Counted from the stretch's first letter, positions 33,450 to 46,373 are shown. The stretch: 64,000 nt of DNA from Sequoia sempervirens (GCA_007258455.2 VDFB02193867.1:568978656-569042655), one strand, 5' to 3'. Notes: generated from the sequence alone by a model not told the origin. Translations and numbers: made by a program.

Positions 33450-36400
33450 ATGCCAATCTTGACAAGGTTGCAAAAGCAAAAACTCAAAGAGAAAGAAACT
33501 GAAAATCCAAACATGACTGAGGAAAACCCTTTTTTCCGATACCAACAACATGAAAACAACAAAATAACACAAGAGGATATACAACACGCACAACAAGACC
33601 CAAATTTTCATAAATTTATGGAAAAGGTCTTAGAACAAGACATGGAGAAATACCTCTTAATGTTAGCAGAGTTAGGTGCCAAACTTCTGAAAGATTTTGA
33701 CATCAATCGGTTGAAAGAAACACTTAGAACTAATGAAATGGAACCAAACCATACCCAAGATACAAATCAAGTAGTAGCTTTAACAGCTCAAATGCAAATT
33801 CTACAGTAGCATATTCAAAACATGCAAATAGGAACCACAAAAACATATTTATTAAAGGACATTCGTCCTTACCCTTTTCATCCATGCGTGGATATGATAC
33901 CCTTCCCAAGACATTGTGAGTTTCCTAAGTACGAAAAATACAATGGAAAATCGGACCCAATTGACCATGTACGAGAATTTAGAACAATGAGCCTCGAATT
34001 TGCACAAGAAGATACATACCTCATGAGGTTATTTCCTAGGAGTTTGGGAGCCCATTGCATGGAATGGTTCTCAAAATTACAACTAGGGATCAGATCCTTT
34101 GAAGAATTGGTTAACAAATTCATCTCTCAATTCTCTTTCAACATAACACATGACGTAACCATAAAGGATCTCTATAATCTAAAACAGAAAAATGGTGAGA
34201 CATTTTTATCATTCTTATAATGATGGAGAAAGTTGTTCACTAGGTATCCTTGATCTATACCTGAAGAGGAGAAGATTGAATTATTTATAGACAACTTAAA
34301 TGATCAAATGAGTTAGCGACTTGAGTTACAATGTCCATCAACATTCGAAAAAGTAATTGAGAATGGGCTCAAAATTGAAGAAGCCCTAGTCAAACGAGGA
34401 GTGATCAAGCACTACAGTGAAACATCCAACAATACAAATCACTATGGAAACAACGACAAGCCAAAATTTTGGCAGAAAAATAGAAATATTGGAAATAATG
34501 AACCTACAACTGACAATGTAAAACCAGTATTCAATTTGACAACATCAACCACCAAAGCAAACCAAAATGAAAACCAAAACAACAACCAGGGCACTGTCCA
34601 AAACAACAACACCAACAATGGAGAATCACGATCGTCATACCAAAGGCAATCAAATTGACAAAAATTCACCCCATTAGGACAAACATTAGAATCAGCAATG
34701 AAAGAACTCATTGCAAACAAACTCATTACTTTACTAGAAGCTCGAAACTAGGAGCCAAAGGTAAAACCATCATGGTGGAACGATGCAGATTATTGTAATT
34801 TTCATAAGAATAGAGGACATAAGACAAATGACTGTATGCAACTGAAACACCTAATACAAGACTTGATTGAAGCCAAGAAGGTGTTTTTTGAAGGGCCTCA
34901 GACAAACAATGATCACAGTGCATTTATCAATCCATTACCCAACTATGAAAAAGGAGAGTCTTCTTCTTCTAGTGGTAAGGGAAAAAGTATAAACTATGTC
35001 TATGACACCACCATTCTTTTCCTTTCTGAGGTAGAGAAAAATGACATTGACACCCTAAAGGATAACACAAACAATAATGACATTGAATCCTTGAATATGA
35101 GGACAAGTGTAGGAACATTTGATAATCAAATCAATGTTTTAAAAATAAGGGAAACACAAGATCATCTGCAAGTCAATATAACTACAAGGGGACAATCCAG
35201 GGTAATATTGAAAGGAATTTTCTCCAAAAACAATGCTCCCCCATCACATCAATACAATATCATTGACCAATTACAAAAGATACCTGCACAAATATCTATT
35301 CTGGAACTTCTCAAAATTTCACCATCACACAAGGAATTTTTAAAACAAGCTCTCATCACTACAACGGTCCCTAATAATTTGGATGTTTGTCAGTTCCAAG
35401 CCATGGTGGGACATCTCACCACACCTCATTGTCTATCATTCTCTAAACAAGATTATGTATCTGTAACTCACCCACACAATGCAGCCTTACATATTGAAGT
35501 TCTCATCCATAAACACCGTGTTAAGCGTCTTCTAATAGATGGAGGAGTTGGTCTAAATATTTGTACCTTGAAACTAATTCATGCACTAGGCTATTCTGAC
35601 AATGCCATTGACACCAAAAGAAAAATAACGATAAAGGCATATGATGAAGAGGAAAGGTCTTCCAGAGGACTTATCATACTTCCAATCTAGGTAGGACCGA
35701 TTGTCAAAAACATTGTTTGTCAAGTGTTAGACATAGATCTAACATACAACATACTATTGGTTCATCCATGGATCCATGACATGCAAGCGGTACCTTCAAC
35801 ATACCATCAATGTCTAAAATTTCCAGTAAATGGACAGGAAGTCACCATATCAACTGACAACAACAATCCACAGATTTGTAGCATGTTGAAAGAAACTCAA
35901 GACACTTTGATACCTCATAACCGAGAAGTCAATACTTCTAATTCATCTACTATGGATAGCCAACCCAATTTTATATCTAAATGGGTTGAGAAAAAGAATC
36001 TAGAGAAGGAAATAACTGTCACGGACACATCAAAAGCCAAAGTTCCTATCCATGAATTATCACAACTTTCAGAAAAGGTTCAGATAAAGGAAGAGGGTGT
36101 TGGAGAATATTCTCTTGAGCAATCTTTGTGCCTATCACAGTTACTCCCATCACCGAAAACATATGGACAACCCATATTAAAATCTCCAAAATCATCACAA
36201 CCCATCACAGCTCTAAATGAAAGGTTCATAAAAGCAGGTACACTCGAAGAGGATTCCGAAGAAAAAGTCATTCTCAGTTGGCTATACAAAGACAAGGAAG
36301 CATCATCATCAGCAAGTGTCAGCATCAAAACAGATCAATATGGAAAAGGGAAGGCCATTTTAGAGAAAATGGGTTACAAAGGTCAAGGACTAATTGGAAA

Positions 36401-36467
36401 GAGAAAGGATGGTATTGTTGAACCCATCAGCCTCTCACATTACCGCCAAAAGACAAAAAAGGATTAG
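33450..36467 (+). pseudogene. gag-pro: Tat A gag-protease-G-patch frame
   Basis: One continuous frame of about 1005 codons from ATG 33450 carries about eight internal stops and no frameshift. Gag: coiled N-terminus, capsid (FPKYEKYNGKSDPIDHVREF, MEWFSKLQLG, NKFISQFSFN), Asn/Gln-rich linker, and the Tat-type zinc knuckle YCNFHKNRGHKTNDC near 34790-34835. Protease: LLIDGGVGLNICTLKLI near 35533, with Asp-Gly-Gly at the active site, and AVPSTYHQC near 35790. A G-patch (GKGKAILEKMGYKGQGLIGK) follows near 36338-36400. The frame ends one codon after an A_AAA_AAG heptamer. The stops all fit C-to-T decay. The identical copy is 57970-60987, minus strand. Confidence 0.85.
36455..36461 (+). promoter_or_regulatory. 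candidate -1 ribosomal frameshift heptamer
   Basis: In the gag-protease frame the codons read ACA AAA AAG GAT TAG. This places the heptamer A_AAA_AAG in exactly the canonical X_XXY_YYZ register, with a stop one codon later. A -1 shift enters the frame that continues GLGYKTEQ and then RT to integrase. It is the only frame change in about 7 kb of otherwise frame-intact coding. I see no clear downstream stem-loop, and a lost or gained A in the A6 run would look the same. Confidence 0.4.
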
Positions 36468-39400
36468 GCTACAAAACTGAGCAAAAAGATGAAGAAACCC
36501 AAAAAGCAGTGGAAAGGATACTACAAATGAGAGATGGCTCTGACACAAACTCAAATGAATATGAATGGGATAATTTATCTGCTACATCATATACTAATAA
36601 AAATATTGATATTATCCAAACATATACACCCTTAAAAGAGGAGGGACAAGGTTCAGGAATTAGAACATTTGTTATGGGATCAACAAATATTGATAACTCA
36701 AGCGAGGATGATCAGACATCGAGTGAGTCAGAAAACTTGGAGTTGAGTACCACCATAGATCTTGAAGATCCTACAAATAACTTTGACCACCTAGCTATCA
36801 TGACACTTACAATAGTTGACCTTATTCAATCAGATGACTTGTTACCATTAATGCACCTCGAACTTATTGACTGGGAACCCATAGAACCTAGTCTTATACC
36901 AATCTTTTCAAATGATGACGCCATCATAAATTATCTATGTTGTGACAAAACTGATACAAGTACAATCCATAACACTCATGTCGACACTTTACATCAAGAG
37001 GGTGCCAAATCTTTTAGTTGCAAAAATGATAACAGGAAAAATAAATTTAATGATGAAAACCTCTCTGAGGTAGCATTAGATTTTGAAAAGAGAAAAATAA
37101 AGAACGTATTCAACAGTGAAAACCTTTCTGAGGCACTAAAGGATGAAAGATTTGACACTCTCCCAAAACACTACCATGATAGATCATTAGTACTAGTAGA
37201 ACCAACACATTATGTAAATCTGGGAACATCTGAAGAAGCAAAGATCTTACATCTAGCAGCATCCATGATAGAATAGGAGAAGCCGACATTCACCAAATTC
37301 TTTGAGCGACGACAAATAAATTTTGCATTGTCTTATTCTGACATGCCAGGATTAGATCCACAACTTCTAATGCATCATCTATCACTACCAAAGGGAATCA
37401 AACCAGTCAAACAAAAATTGAGAAAGATGCATCCCCACATCGCCCTTTTGGTTAAAGTTGAACTAAAAAATTTATTAAATGCAAGCTTTATCAGATCCAT
37501 AAATTATGCATAATGGATCTCAAACATTGTGCCAATATCCAAACCTGATCATAGCATCAGAATATGCACAGACTTTAGAGATTTAAACAAGGCATGCCCA
37601 AAGGATGATTTTCCTTTACCCAGCATTGACATAATTGTTGATCTAACAATAGGACATGCCATGTTATCTATAATGGATGGCTTCTCAAGATATAATCAAA
37701 TCAAAATAGCACCTGAGGATCAAGAAAATACGGCATTCACTTGCCCTTGGGGAACATTCTGCTGGAATGTCATGCCTTTTGGTTTGAAAAATGCAGGTGC
37801 AATATATCAGTGAGTAATGACCACAATTTTTCATGATATGATGCATACTTTCATGGAAGATTATGTGGATGATATCTTAGCAAAATCACACACTAGGGAA
37901 GGACATCTAGAAATATTTGATAAGATCTTCACCAGACTGGAAAAATTCAATGTAAGATTGAACCCAAAGAAGTGTATCTTTGGGGTGACGTCAGCAAAAC
38001 TTCTTGGTTATATAGTTTCAGAAAAGGGTATTGAAGTGGATCCAACTAAGATTAAGGCAATCATGGAGATGCCACCACCTAAAAACATCAGTCAATTAAG
38101 GTCCCTACAAGGCAAGTTAGAATCCATCAGGAGATTTATCTCACAGCTAGCAGATAAGAGTCACCCATTTAATCATCTACTTCATAAAAATGTTTCATTC
38201 AAATGTGATCATAACTGTGAAACAACTTTTGACCAGATAAAGCAATATTTGGTGACACCTCTGATACTCATGCCACCCATAGCAGAAAGACCACTATTAC
38301 TATATATTGCAACAACTGAAATATCTTTAGGGGCTCTATTAGCACAAGAGGATTCTGAAGGAAAAGAACAAGCAGTTTACTACATCAACAGGACTCTCAA
38401 CAGATATGAAATAAACTATACATTCATAGAAAAATCTTGTTTAGCAGTAGTATTTGCAACTCAAAAATTGCAACACTACATGTTGACTCATACAGTTAGG
38501 CTCATAGCAAAAATAGACCCATTAAAATACTTACTCAATAAAGCTGCACTAACAGGAAAACTTGCAAAATGGGTCATGATATTGAGTGAGTTTGATATCC
38601 AATATGTTGATAGGAGAGCCATCAAAGGACAGGTAATAGAAAATCAACTAGTTGAAGCTCCATTACAAGATCATCATCCAATGCACATTGAATTTCCAGA
38701 TGCTGACATCATGAATATTACAACTCAACAATGGAGACTATACTTTGACAGATCATATACACAGAGAGGAGTGGGGGTAGGAATTCTATTTGTGACACCT
38801 CAAGAGCACACTATTCCTAGATCTTATCGGTTAATGTTTCCATGCACAAACAATCTAGTTGAATATGAAGCATTGATTATAGGCATCAAAATAGCTATTG
38901 AATGGAAAATCACAGAAATGCAACTGTATGGGGACTCACAACTTGTCATTTATCAAGTAAATAATGAGTATCAAACAAAAGATGAGAAGCTCATGCCTTA
39001 TAAGCAAATGATAGATGATCTAAAGAAATAATTCATGGATATCAAGTTTGAGCAAATACCACGGGCAAAAAACAAAGCTGCAGGTGCCATGGCAACAATT
39101 GCATCCCTTTTACAATTATCAGAAAAGAAAGGTCGATATGAGTTTATGGTTGAACAAGTATCTAGTCCTGCATACGATAACCCTGATTCACAGACCATAT
39201 GCCACATACCCAACATTCAACCCTCACAATATGGAGAGATCTATACTTACCTCAAAGACAACATTCTTCCTCTTGACCTCTCTAGAAACCAAAAACATAA
39301 CTTTATCCATCAATCAGCAAGACATACATTAATCACTGACATCCTTTACCGTTGAGGTTTAGATGGTACTCTTCTCCGGTGTTTGGAGCATCACAAATCT

Positions 39401-40483
39401 AAAAAATCCTTATGAGAGGTCCATGAAGGTATTTGTGGGACTCATTCAAGTGGGCTAACCCTAGCTAAGAAACTCCTCTGTTTAGGGTATTACTGGCCAA
39501 ATATGGAGAAGGAAGCATATCAATATGTTAAAAGATGTCAAAAATGTCAGATTCATGGTAATCTAATTCATGCGCCGGTGCAAGAATTACAACCATTCAC
39601 ATCCACATGGCCCTTTTTTCAATGGGGACTAGACCTGGTGGGGAAAATACATCCTTCTTTGTCAAATGGCCACAAGTTCATCATCACAGCAACAGAGTAT
39701 TTCACAAAATGGATAGAAGCAGTACCATTGACAACTGTCACTGGAAAACAGATTTCATCTTTTATACTCAACTATCTCATCTGTCGATATGGGGTACCTC
39801 AATCCATTATTTCAGACAATGGAAGGCATTTTAAAAATTAGGACGTCTAGTTTTTATGTGAACAATTCCATATTCAACATCGTTTTTCAACACCATACTA
39901 TCCACAGGGAAACAGACAAGCAGAAGCCTCAAACAAGACAATCCTGGAAATACTAAAGAAGACAGTAGACAATGGTGGACGTGATTGGCATGTTGAGTTA
40001 AATCTTATATTATGGGTCTACAGAACCAACATCAGAACACCAACAGGAGCTACACCATACGCCTTGGTATATGGATCAGAGGCCATTCTACCAATTGAGA
40101 TAGAAATACCACCACTCCATGTATCACTAAAAGGTCTCATAGCAGATGAAGATTACAGAATTTCAAGGCTACATGAGTTGGAATTACTAGATGAACATCG
40201 TCAACAAGTAGCAAATCATTTGAAAGCCTACCAACAAAGAATGTCAAGAAGTTACAATCATAGGGTAAAACCTAGAATTTTTCAAGTTGGTGACTTGGTC
40301 CTAAAGGAAAACCCTAAAAATCAGCAAGATAGAGAAAAGAAAGGGAAATTTGAACCTAACTAGTTAGGTCCCTTTGTTATCATATCAGTGTATGGCTCAG
40401 AAGCATATCAATTGTCTACACCTGAAGGGGATCTATTTGATGAACCTATCAATAGTATCCATCTCAGGAAATTCTATACCTGA
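36461..40483 (+). pseudogene. pol: Tat A reverse transcriptase, dual RNase H, integrase
   Basis: One frame from 36461 to the TGA at 40481. An acidic linker (36509-37276) leads to RT: MHPHIALLVKVELKNLL, ICTDFRDLNKACPKDDFPLPSID, WGTFCWNVMPFGLKNAG, then the catalytic DYVDDILAKSH near 37860. RNase H follows (38200-38620), then a second, archaeal-type RNase H (38705-39020: LYFDRSYT, LVEYEALIIGIKIA, YGDSQLVIYQVN). Integrase has the zinc finger (LEHHKS...RCQKCQ), then DDE: Asp in WGLDLVGK, Asp in SIISDNGRHF, Glu in RQAEASNKT. Stops at 37276, 37513, 37813, 39031, 39355, 39843 and 40363 kill it; no frameshift is seen. Confidence 0.9.
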
Positions 40484-42283
40484 CTCACTTAGTGCATGAA
40501 TTAGTTTCTGAAAATGGTTACCTTGATGAAAACCTGGTAAACAGGCATCTTGGTGACACAAAAATACAAAAATCAAAAAGACAAAAAAATACAAAAAAAT
40601 CAAAAAGAATGAAAAGGTGCAATAAAAACAAATAGTGAAAACCTGGAAACAAGTGCTATTTGTGATTTGAATCAGCTCTCCCATCTATTTAGACACATAT
40701 CATGGTCGTCACTTCCACTATCATTTTACATCCATTATCATATCATATCATATGGTCATGTCTCACCCTAGCCTAGGGGCAACATCTGAAGATCATTGGG
40801 GGCAACATAAATCTTGAGCTTCACAAAATGGACAAAAAAGCAACAAAAAGAGCGATCAAAACACAACCCAACATGAATCATCAATCACCATCAGAAACAC
40901 ATTGGACATCCATATCACAATAGAAAATCCAAAAACTAGCCAAACGGGTCAATATCAAAAATCCAAAAACATGGGTTTGTGTCAGTCGAACTACGTGGTC
41001 TCTGTGTGTATAACGTAAGCAAGGCTAATCTTTGATCAGCCCCCGAGGGCCCTAGGATAGGTCTTTAGGTTAGTTTGATCCAAAATCTCAAAAAACACGA
41101 AAACATCATAAAATCAGGATGGATGATCTAATCTGAATAAATGATTGAATACTATAAGCAAATGAAAGATATGTTGAACTTTTGATCAATGTTATCATTT
41201 CTTTGGAGAAACTCAATGATGTATTGAACTAGAGAAGCTAGGAAGAAGAAATGGTATTTTTCTTTGTCTATTGTCTATTAATTAATCATAATTACTGTGT
41301 GAATCATCATGGGAAATGATCTACAAAAGTATCATGGATGACATTCCAATTCACATAGGAAAGTGGTTTATTCTTGTTTGTTTTACGCAAGAAATGCTCA
41401 GGTCATCTCAGTTTAATTATACCTCGATGCTTGTGTTCACTTGCAATATCAAAAATCATGAAAGTAGTACTCAAGTCATCATTGGTTTATATTATAAAAT
41501 TAATGCTTGTACTCACTTTCAATATTTTAAAGCTCAAATGATGATACAAAAGCACAAAAGTAGTGTTAAAATTCCTATGTCCACATATAGATTTGCATAA
41601 TAAAAGTAAACTGCATCCATAATAATGTCATACCTACAGAGTATTGGTTACAAAATAAATTGGTGAATCATTCCTTAAAGAATTATCTTCTTTTCAAATA
41701 AGACTGAGTATACTTGACAATTACAAAAACAACATCATAATCATATAGTTGCATCATCATAATCATTTGCATATATTCAAAACACTTGAATCAACATTTC
41801 ATCAATCATTTTTTTTTTAAATATATAACTATATCATTCATCATCATCATAACTCATTGCATTCACCCATTTGTCATTCACATATAATCCATCCATTTGA
41901 TAATAAAGTCCATCAAATTTTACATCAACTATTATTTCATATTTTCATCCATATATTTACAACACAAATAGTATAATCATAAATCCATATACATCATATA
42001 TCCATAAACGAGGCATCCATACATTACCATTAGTTGCATCATTGATAAAACAACACCATATCAAAGCATCCCATCATAACAATAAAACCATCACATAGCA
42101 TTTAGAACATCAAAACAAAAGGCATCCATCAACAAATTTAACTAGAACATAATAGACCATAAAATCTACTGCATCTCATATATAACAAAATCACAATGTC
42201 AAGTATACAATGATGTCTAAAATTGAAGCGAGATAAAACATCAATAATGACTGTACATTAATCAAAGTACATCATGGACACAA
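40484..42283. other. Tat A non-coding region between pol and PMD
   Basis: No coding. Two TGAAAACCTGG boxes (40527 and 40636) flank an A-rich tract. A conserved block lies near 40985-41028. The rest is AT-rich with many CAT/ATC runs. It matches 50878-52649 in reverse at clearly less than full identity. Confidence 0.7.
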
Positions 42284-42496
42284 TCATGCGATGCTAGCTT
42301 TAGATGGTGGAGGCATAGCAGGATCCAGACCCCTACTGCCAGAGGGACTGGGATCCCTAGGATCTCTAGGTAATGACTAAGTAACACCTGCACTAACAGT
42401 CTTGGATCGTGATCTGCCCGAACGAGACCTCGCATAGCTCACTCTCTGCTTAGATGGCACTACATCATAATGCCTCCCTCTATAGAACTCAATCTC
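42284..42496 (-). pseudogene. C-terminal tail of the Tat A antisense PMD gene
   Basis: The minus-strand frame ends at TGA 42284-42286. It carries RVSYARSRSGRSRSK, an Arg/Ser tail, then a Pro/Gly-rich end, matching the end of the PMD gene in Tat B (about 50645-50877). The rest is lost in the gap. One TAG (Gln codon in the sister copy) lies inside. Confidence 0.75.
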
Positions 42497-42596
42497 NNNN
42501 NNNNNNNNNNNNNNNNNNNNNNNNNNNNNNNNNNNNNNNNNNNNNNNNNNNNNNNNNNNNNNNNNNNNNNNNNNNNNNNNNNNNNNNNNNNNNNNN
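42497..42596. other. assembly gap, 100 N
   Basis: A run of exactly 100 N, the usual placeholder for a gap of unknown size. It cuts the PMD gene of Tat A on the left and the pol gene of element D on the right. Confidence 0.98.
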
Positions 42597-45479
42597 GACT
42601 CAGGAAAAATCAACAATGCTCATAGAGGACACTATGGAAGTCAACATAGCTACAACAGAAGATCCCAAAATTTCCCTCTTTGTAGTATCCTTGACAAAAG
42701 AGGAGAAACCTGAATTTCAAAAATTCTTTTCAGAGCATAAGATCAAATTTGCATGGTCCTATGTTGATATTCTTGGGTTGGATCCAAAAATAGTCTTACA
42801 CCATTTTCCATTACTTCCAGATGCCAATCCAGTAAAACAAAAGCCACAAAAGATGCACCCACAAATTGCCTTGTTAGTGAAAGAAAAACTTAAGAAATTG
42901 CTAGATGTGGGATTCATACGGTCAATAGACTATGCTGAATGGATTTCAAATCTTGTACTAGTCACAAAGCCAAACAGTCAAATTTGCATCTGCACATACT
43001 TTCAAGATTTGAACAAGGCATGCCCAAAGGATGACTTTCCATTACCAAACATAGACATCATAGTTGACCTTACGACAGGATACAAGATGTTGTCCCTCTG
43101 GACGGTTTCTCGGGTTATAATCAGATTCATATTGCCCCTAAAAATCAACATAAAATGACATTCACATGTCCTTGGGGTACATATTGTTGGAACGTCATGC
43201 CTTTTGGTCTCAAGAATGTAGACGCCACTTATCAGAGAGCTATGACAACAATATTCCATGATATGATGCACAAGCTAATGAAAGATTATGTGGATGACCT
43301 TTTGGAAAAATATTTAACATGAAAAGATCACTTGAATGTGTTAGACAAAATCTTCAAGAGACTAGAAGAATACAAAGTCCACCCTAATCCCAAGAAATGT
43401 GTCTTTGGTGTAACATCAAGAAAACTTTTGGGATACATAGTTTCTCGTAGAGGCATTGAAGTTGATCCTACCAAAGTGAAAGCCATATTAGACATGCCTC
43501 CTCCAAAAGGAATAAGTGAACTCAAGACATTGCAAGGCAGGTTACAATCTATCCGATGATTCATACCACAATTGACTAAAAAATGTCAACCATTTTAGTA
43601 TCTCTTGCGCAAGGGTATCCCATTTGTGTGGACTAATAGATGTCAAGAGGCCTTCCAACTAATAAAGGATTATCTATTGTCACCACTAGTTCTAATGCCT
43701 CCTATTGAAAGAAAACCTTTGATTCTATACATTTCTGCAACAACTTCAGCACTAGGGGCATTACTGGCACAAAACAACCATGATGAGAAGGAAAGGGCCA
43801 TATACTACATTAGTCAGACACTAGTTGGGTATGAGCTAAATTACACATCCATTGAATGTGCTTGTCTAGCAGTGGTTTTTGTTGCTAAAAAATTAAGACA
43901 TTACATATTGACTCACATGACACACTTGGTGGCAAAGATCAATCCCCTGAAATATCTCCTCAGTCACGCGACATTGACAGGATGCTTTGCGAAATGGGTA
44001 ATGATCTTGAGTGAGTATGACATTCAATATGTGGAATGAAAGGCTATAAAGGGACAAGTGATAGTAGATCAATTGGCAGATGCACCTATACAAGGCGATC
44101 ACCCATTGGTGGCAAACTTTCCTAATGAGTCCATATTTCATGCAGAACCTAAATCACCTTGGAAATTTTACTTTGACGGGTCTCATACTAGTCATGGCTC
44201 AGGAGTAGGAATACTGTTTATTACACCACAAGGAGATTCCATCCCTAAGTCATTCCAAATTTATTTTCCATGTACAAATAATATTGTAGAATATGAGGCA
44301 CTTGTCACAGGACTCAGAATGGCCATAAAATGGAAAATAAAAAATCTGCATGTCCTCGAAGATTCTCAGTTGGTCATCAACCAAGTCAATGATGACTATG
44401 ACCCTAAGGACGAGAAGCTAATGCCCTATAAACAAATGGTTGAAAGTTTTCAGTCATACTTCCACATGCTTGCTTTTGAACAAATTCCAAGGGCACAAAA
44501 CAAGGCGACAGACACAATGGCTACAATTGACTCTCTTCTAGACATTCCAAGCAACGTACCTCAATTTGAATTCTTGGTAGAACAACTTTTGATCCCTACA
44601 TATGACATTCCAGAATCATAGATGGTTTGCGAGCTTGTTGGTCCCAACTCTCCATGGTATCAGAATATTTATGACTATCTCCAATCCCAGACCCTTCCCC
44701 CCAACTTATCCAGCAACCAACAAAAGTCCTTTATCTATAAAGCCACCTGATGCACTATCATCAGTAACAACCTATACCATCGTAGCTTTGACAATACCTT
44801 TCTTCGATGTATCAACATTGACGAAGCATGAAAAAAATTATGCGAGTTACTTGAGGGTATATGCGGATCTCATTCGAGTGGTCCTACTTTAGCCAAGAAG
44901 ATCATGAGACTTGGGTATTATTGGCTGACAATGGAAAATGATGCATTTGAATTTGTTAGAACATGTCGCCAATGTTAGATACATAGTGATTTGATTCATG
45001 CACCAACACAAGAACTTCGACTGATTACTTCTCCTTGGCCCTTCACACAATGGGGACTCAACCTCATGGGAAAAATCCACCCTACTTCCAATGACCACAA
45101 ATTCATTATCACGACCTCTGAGTACTTCACTAAGTGGATCAAAGCCATCCCACTCACATACATAACCGACAAAGAAATTTCCAAATTCATCCTCAACTAC
45201 ATCATCTGCTAGTATTGTGTACCACAGTCTATCATCACAGAAAACAATCATCCTTTCAAAAATCAAGGCGTTTGTGAGTTATGTGAACGCTTCCACATCA
45301 TACATCATTTTTCCACACCATACTACCCGCAAGGAAATGGTCAAGTTGAGGAATCTAATAAAACCATCATTGAAATTTTTAAGAAGGCAGTCAATGACAC
45401 TGGCTGTGACTGGCACATCCAACTCAACCTTACTCTGTGGGCTTACCACACCAACATCCACATGCCTACAAGAGCCACC
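42597..45479 (+). pseudogene. pol: Tat element D, 5' half of pol (RT to integrase core), inverted
   Basis: RT starts with KMHPQIALLVKEKLKKLL and YFQDLNKACPKDDFPLPNID. A frameshift lies near 43095, and the catalytic DYVDDLLEKY at about 43290. RNase H covers 43605-44039 and the second archaeal-type RNase H 44150-44480 (FYFDGSHTSHGSGVG, VEYEALVTG, EDSQLVINQ). The integrase zinc finger is broken by frameshifts (44820-44980); its core has Asn for the first catalytic Asp (WGLNLMGK) and Glu for the second (IITENN), with Glu retained in QVEESNKT. It stops at 45479 in MPTRAT, where the chromovirus LTR begins. It is more diverged from Tat A than Tat B is. Confidence 0.85.
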
Positions 45480-46373
45480 TGTGATGGCCTCTCAAATTAA
45501 TGAAAAATAATTCTGAGTAAGAAATAAATAAGTAAAGAAGTAACTCCAGATAAGGCCAAACTAGATGCACGTTCCTCTTTAATTATTATTTGTTTCAAAG
45601 ATAAATAAGGTAAATACATATATGTAATTCAAATTTTGTATAAATGTATCGACCGATGTTCAGGAAAAAGAATGTTTAATTACAATGTATGCACACAACC
45701 ATGGGATTTTCTTCAGTATATACTTGAGAAAAGATATGTGACACATAAATAGATATATATATATATATATAGATATATCCTTAATGAATATAGAGTTTGT
45801 TGTAATAAATATATATACTAGAGTGGTATGAAGATGCCTCTCTGTGATATTGGATCCTGATAGAAGACCTGCTATAACCGGCCTATGAAAATAACCCGAT
45901 TGCCATGTCCCTTCTATGGAGTCTGTAGGTGGAAATGAGTTTGTCTACTTCTTATTGTTGTCGCTATCCTGATTTTCTCTTTCCTTGTATCTCCTGTGTG
46001 ATGCTTTTATTGTTTATCCTCTGAGTGATCTCGTAGCGTTCCTCTATCATCCTTCTTGATACCTCCCATACTCATCCATTGCTCTATTTCTATTCCCTCC
46101 ACTAGCTGTAGGTGTTTGTTGCATCCTTCCATATAGACATGACCCTTTAGGATGTGGCTTGGCTATGGTCGATTAAGGCTACAAACAAATATTATTTATA
46201 GATTAGTGCAAATTGACTCTTTAAGGTTAATACACATATTTGTAGACATTTGTATAAGTATTTATTATATATTTTACTTAACATAAATAATTTGAATGGA
46301 ACTAAATGAAATATTTTTCAAGTTTAATACTAGAGAGCTGAGATTAACACTTATCTGTAATGTGAACATTACA
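45480..46373 (-). repeat. chromovirus 3' LTR, minus strand
   Basis: It matches 23967-24837 in reverse: on the plus strand it starts TGTGATGGCC and ends GAACATTACA. It includes a (TA)n tract at about 45750-45772. Confidence 0.85.

Larger units (their letters stand above)
30437..38639. repeat. left arm of the 8.2-kb identical inverted repeat
   Basis: Pairs with 55798-64000. Every open frame in one arm has an equal partner in the other, with start and end summing to 94437, so no gap exists, and no base difference was found in the stretches compared. At 38640 the arms begin to differ. Confidence 0.9.
29704..42496 (+). mobile_element. Tat-lineage Gypsy element A (5' LTR to antisense PMD tail)
   Basis: Order is LTR (29704-30913), long leader with 21-bp-spaced arrays, gag-protease-G-patch frame, RT-RNase H-second RNase H-integrase frame, non-coding region, and the tail of a minus-strand PMD gene cut by the assembly gap. 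Two RNase H domains and the antisense PMD gene place it in the Tat lineage. It is inserted in the chromovirus 3' UTR. Positions 30437-38639 are identical, in reverse, to 55798-64000. Confidence 0.9.

Noticed and set aside
34442..34726. Hydrophobic 94-codon minus-strand frame (and 59711-59995)
   Set aside because: It is the reverse of the Asn/Gln-rich gag linker, so it appears as Phe/Leu/Val-rich by chance.
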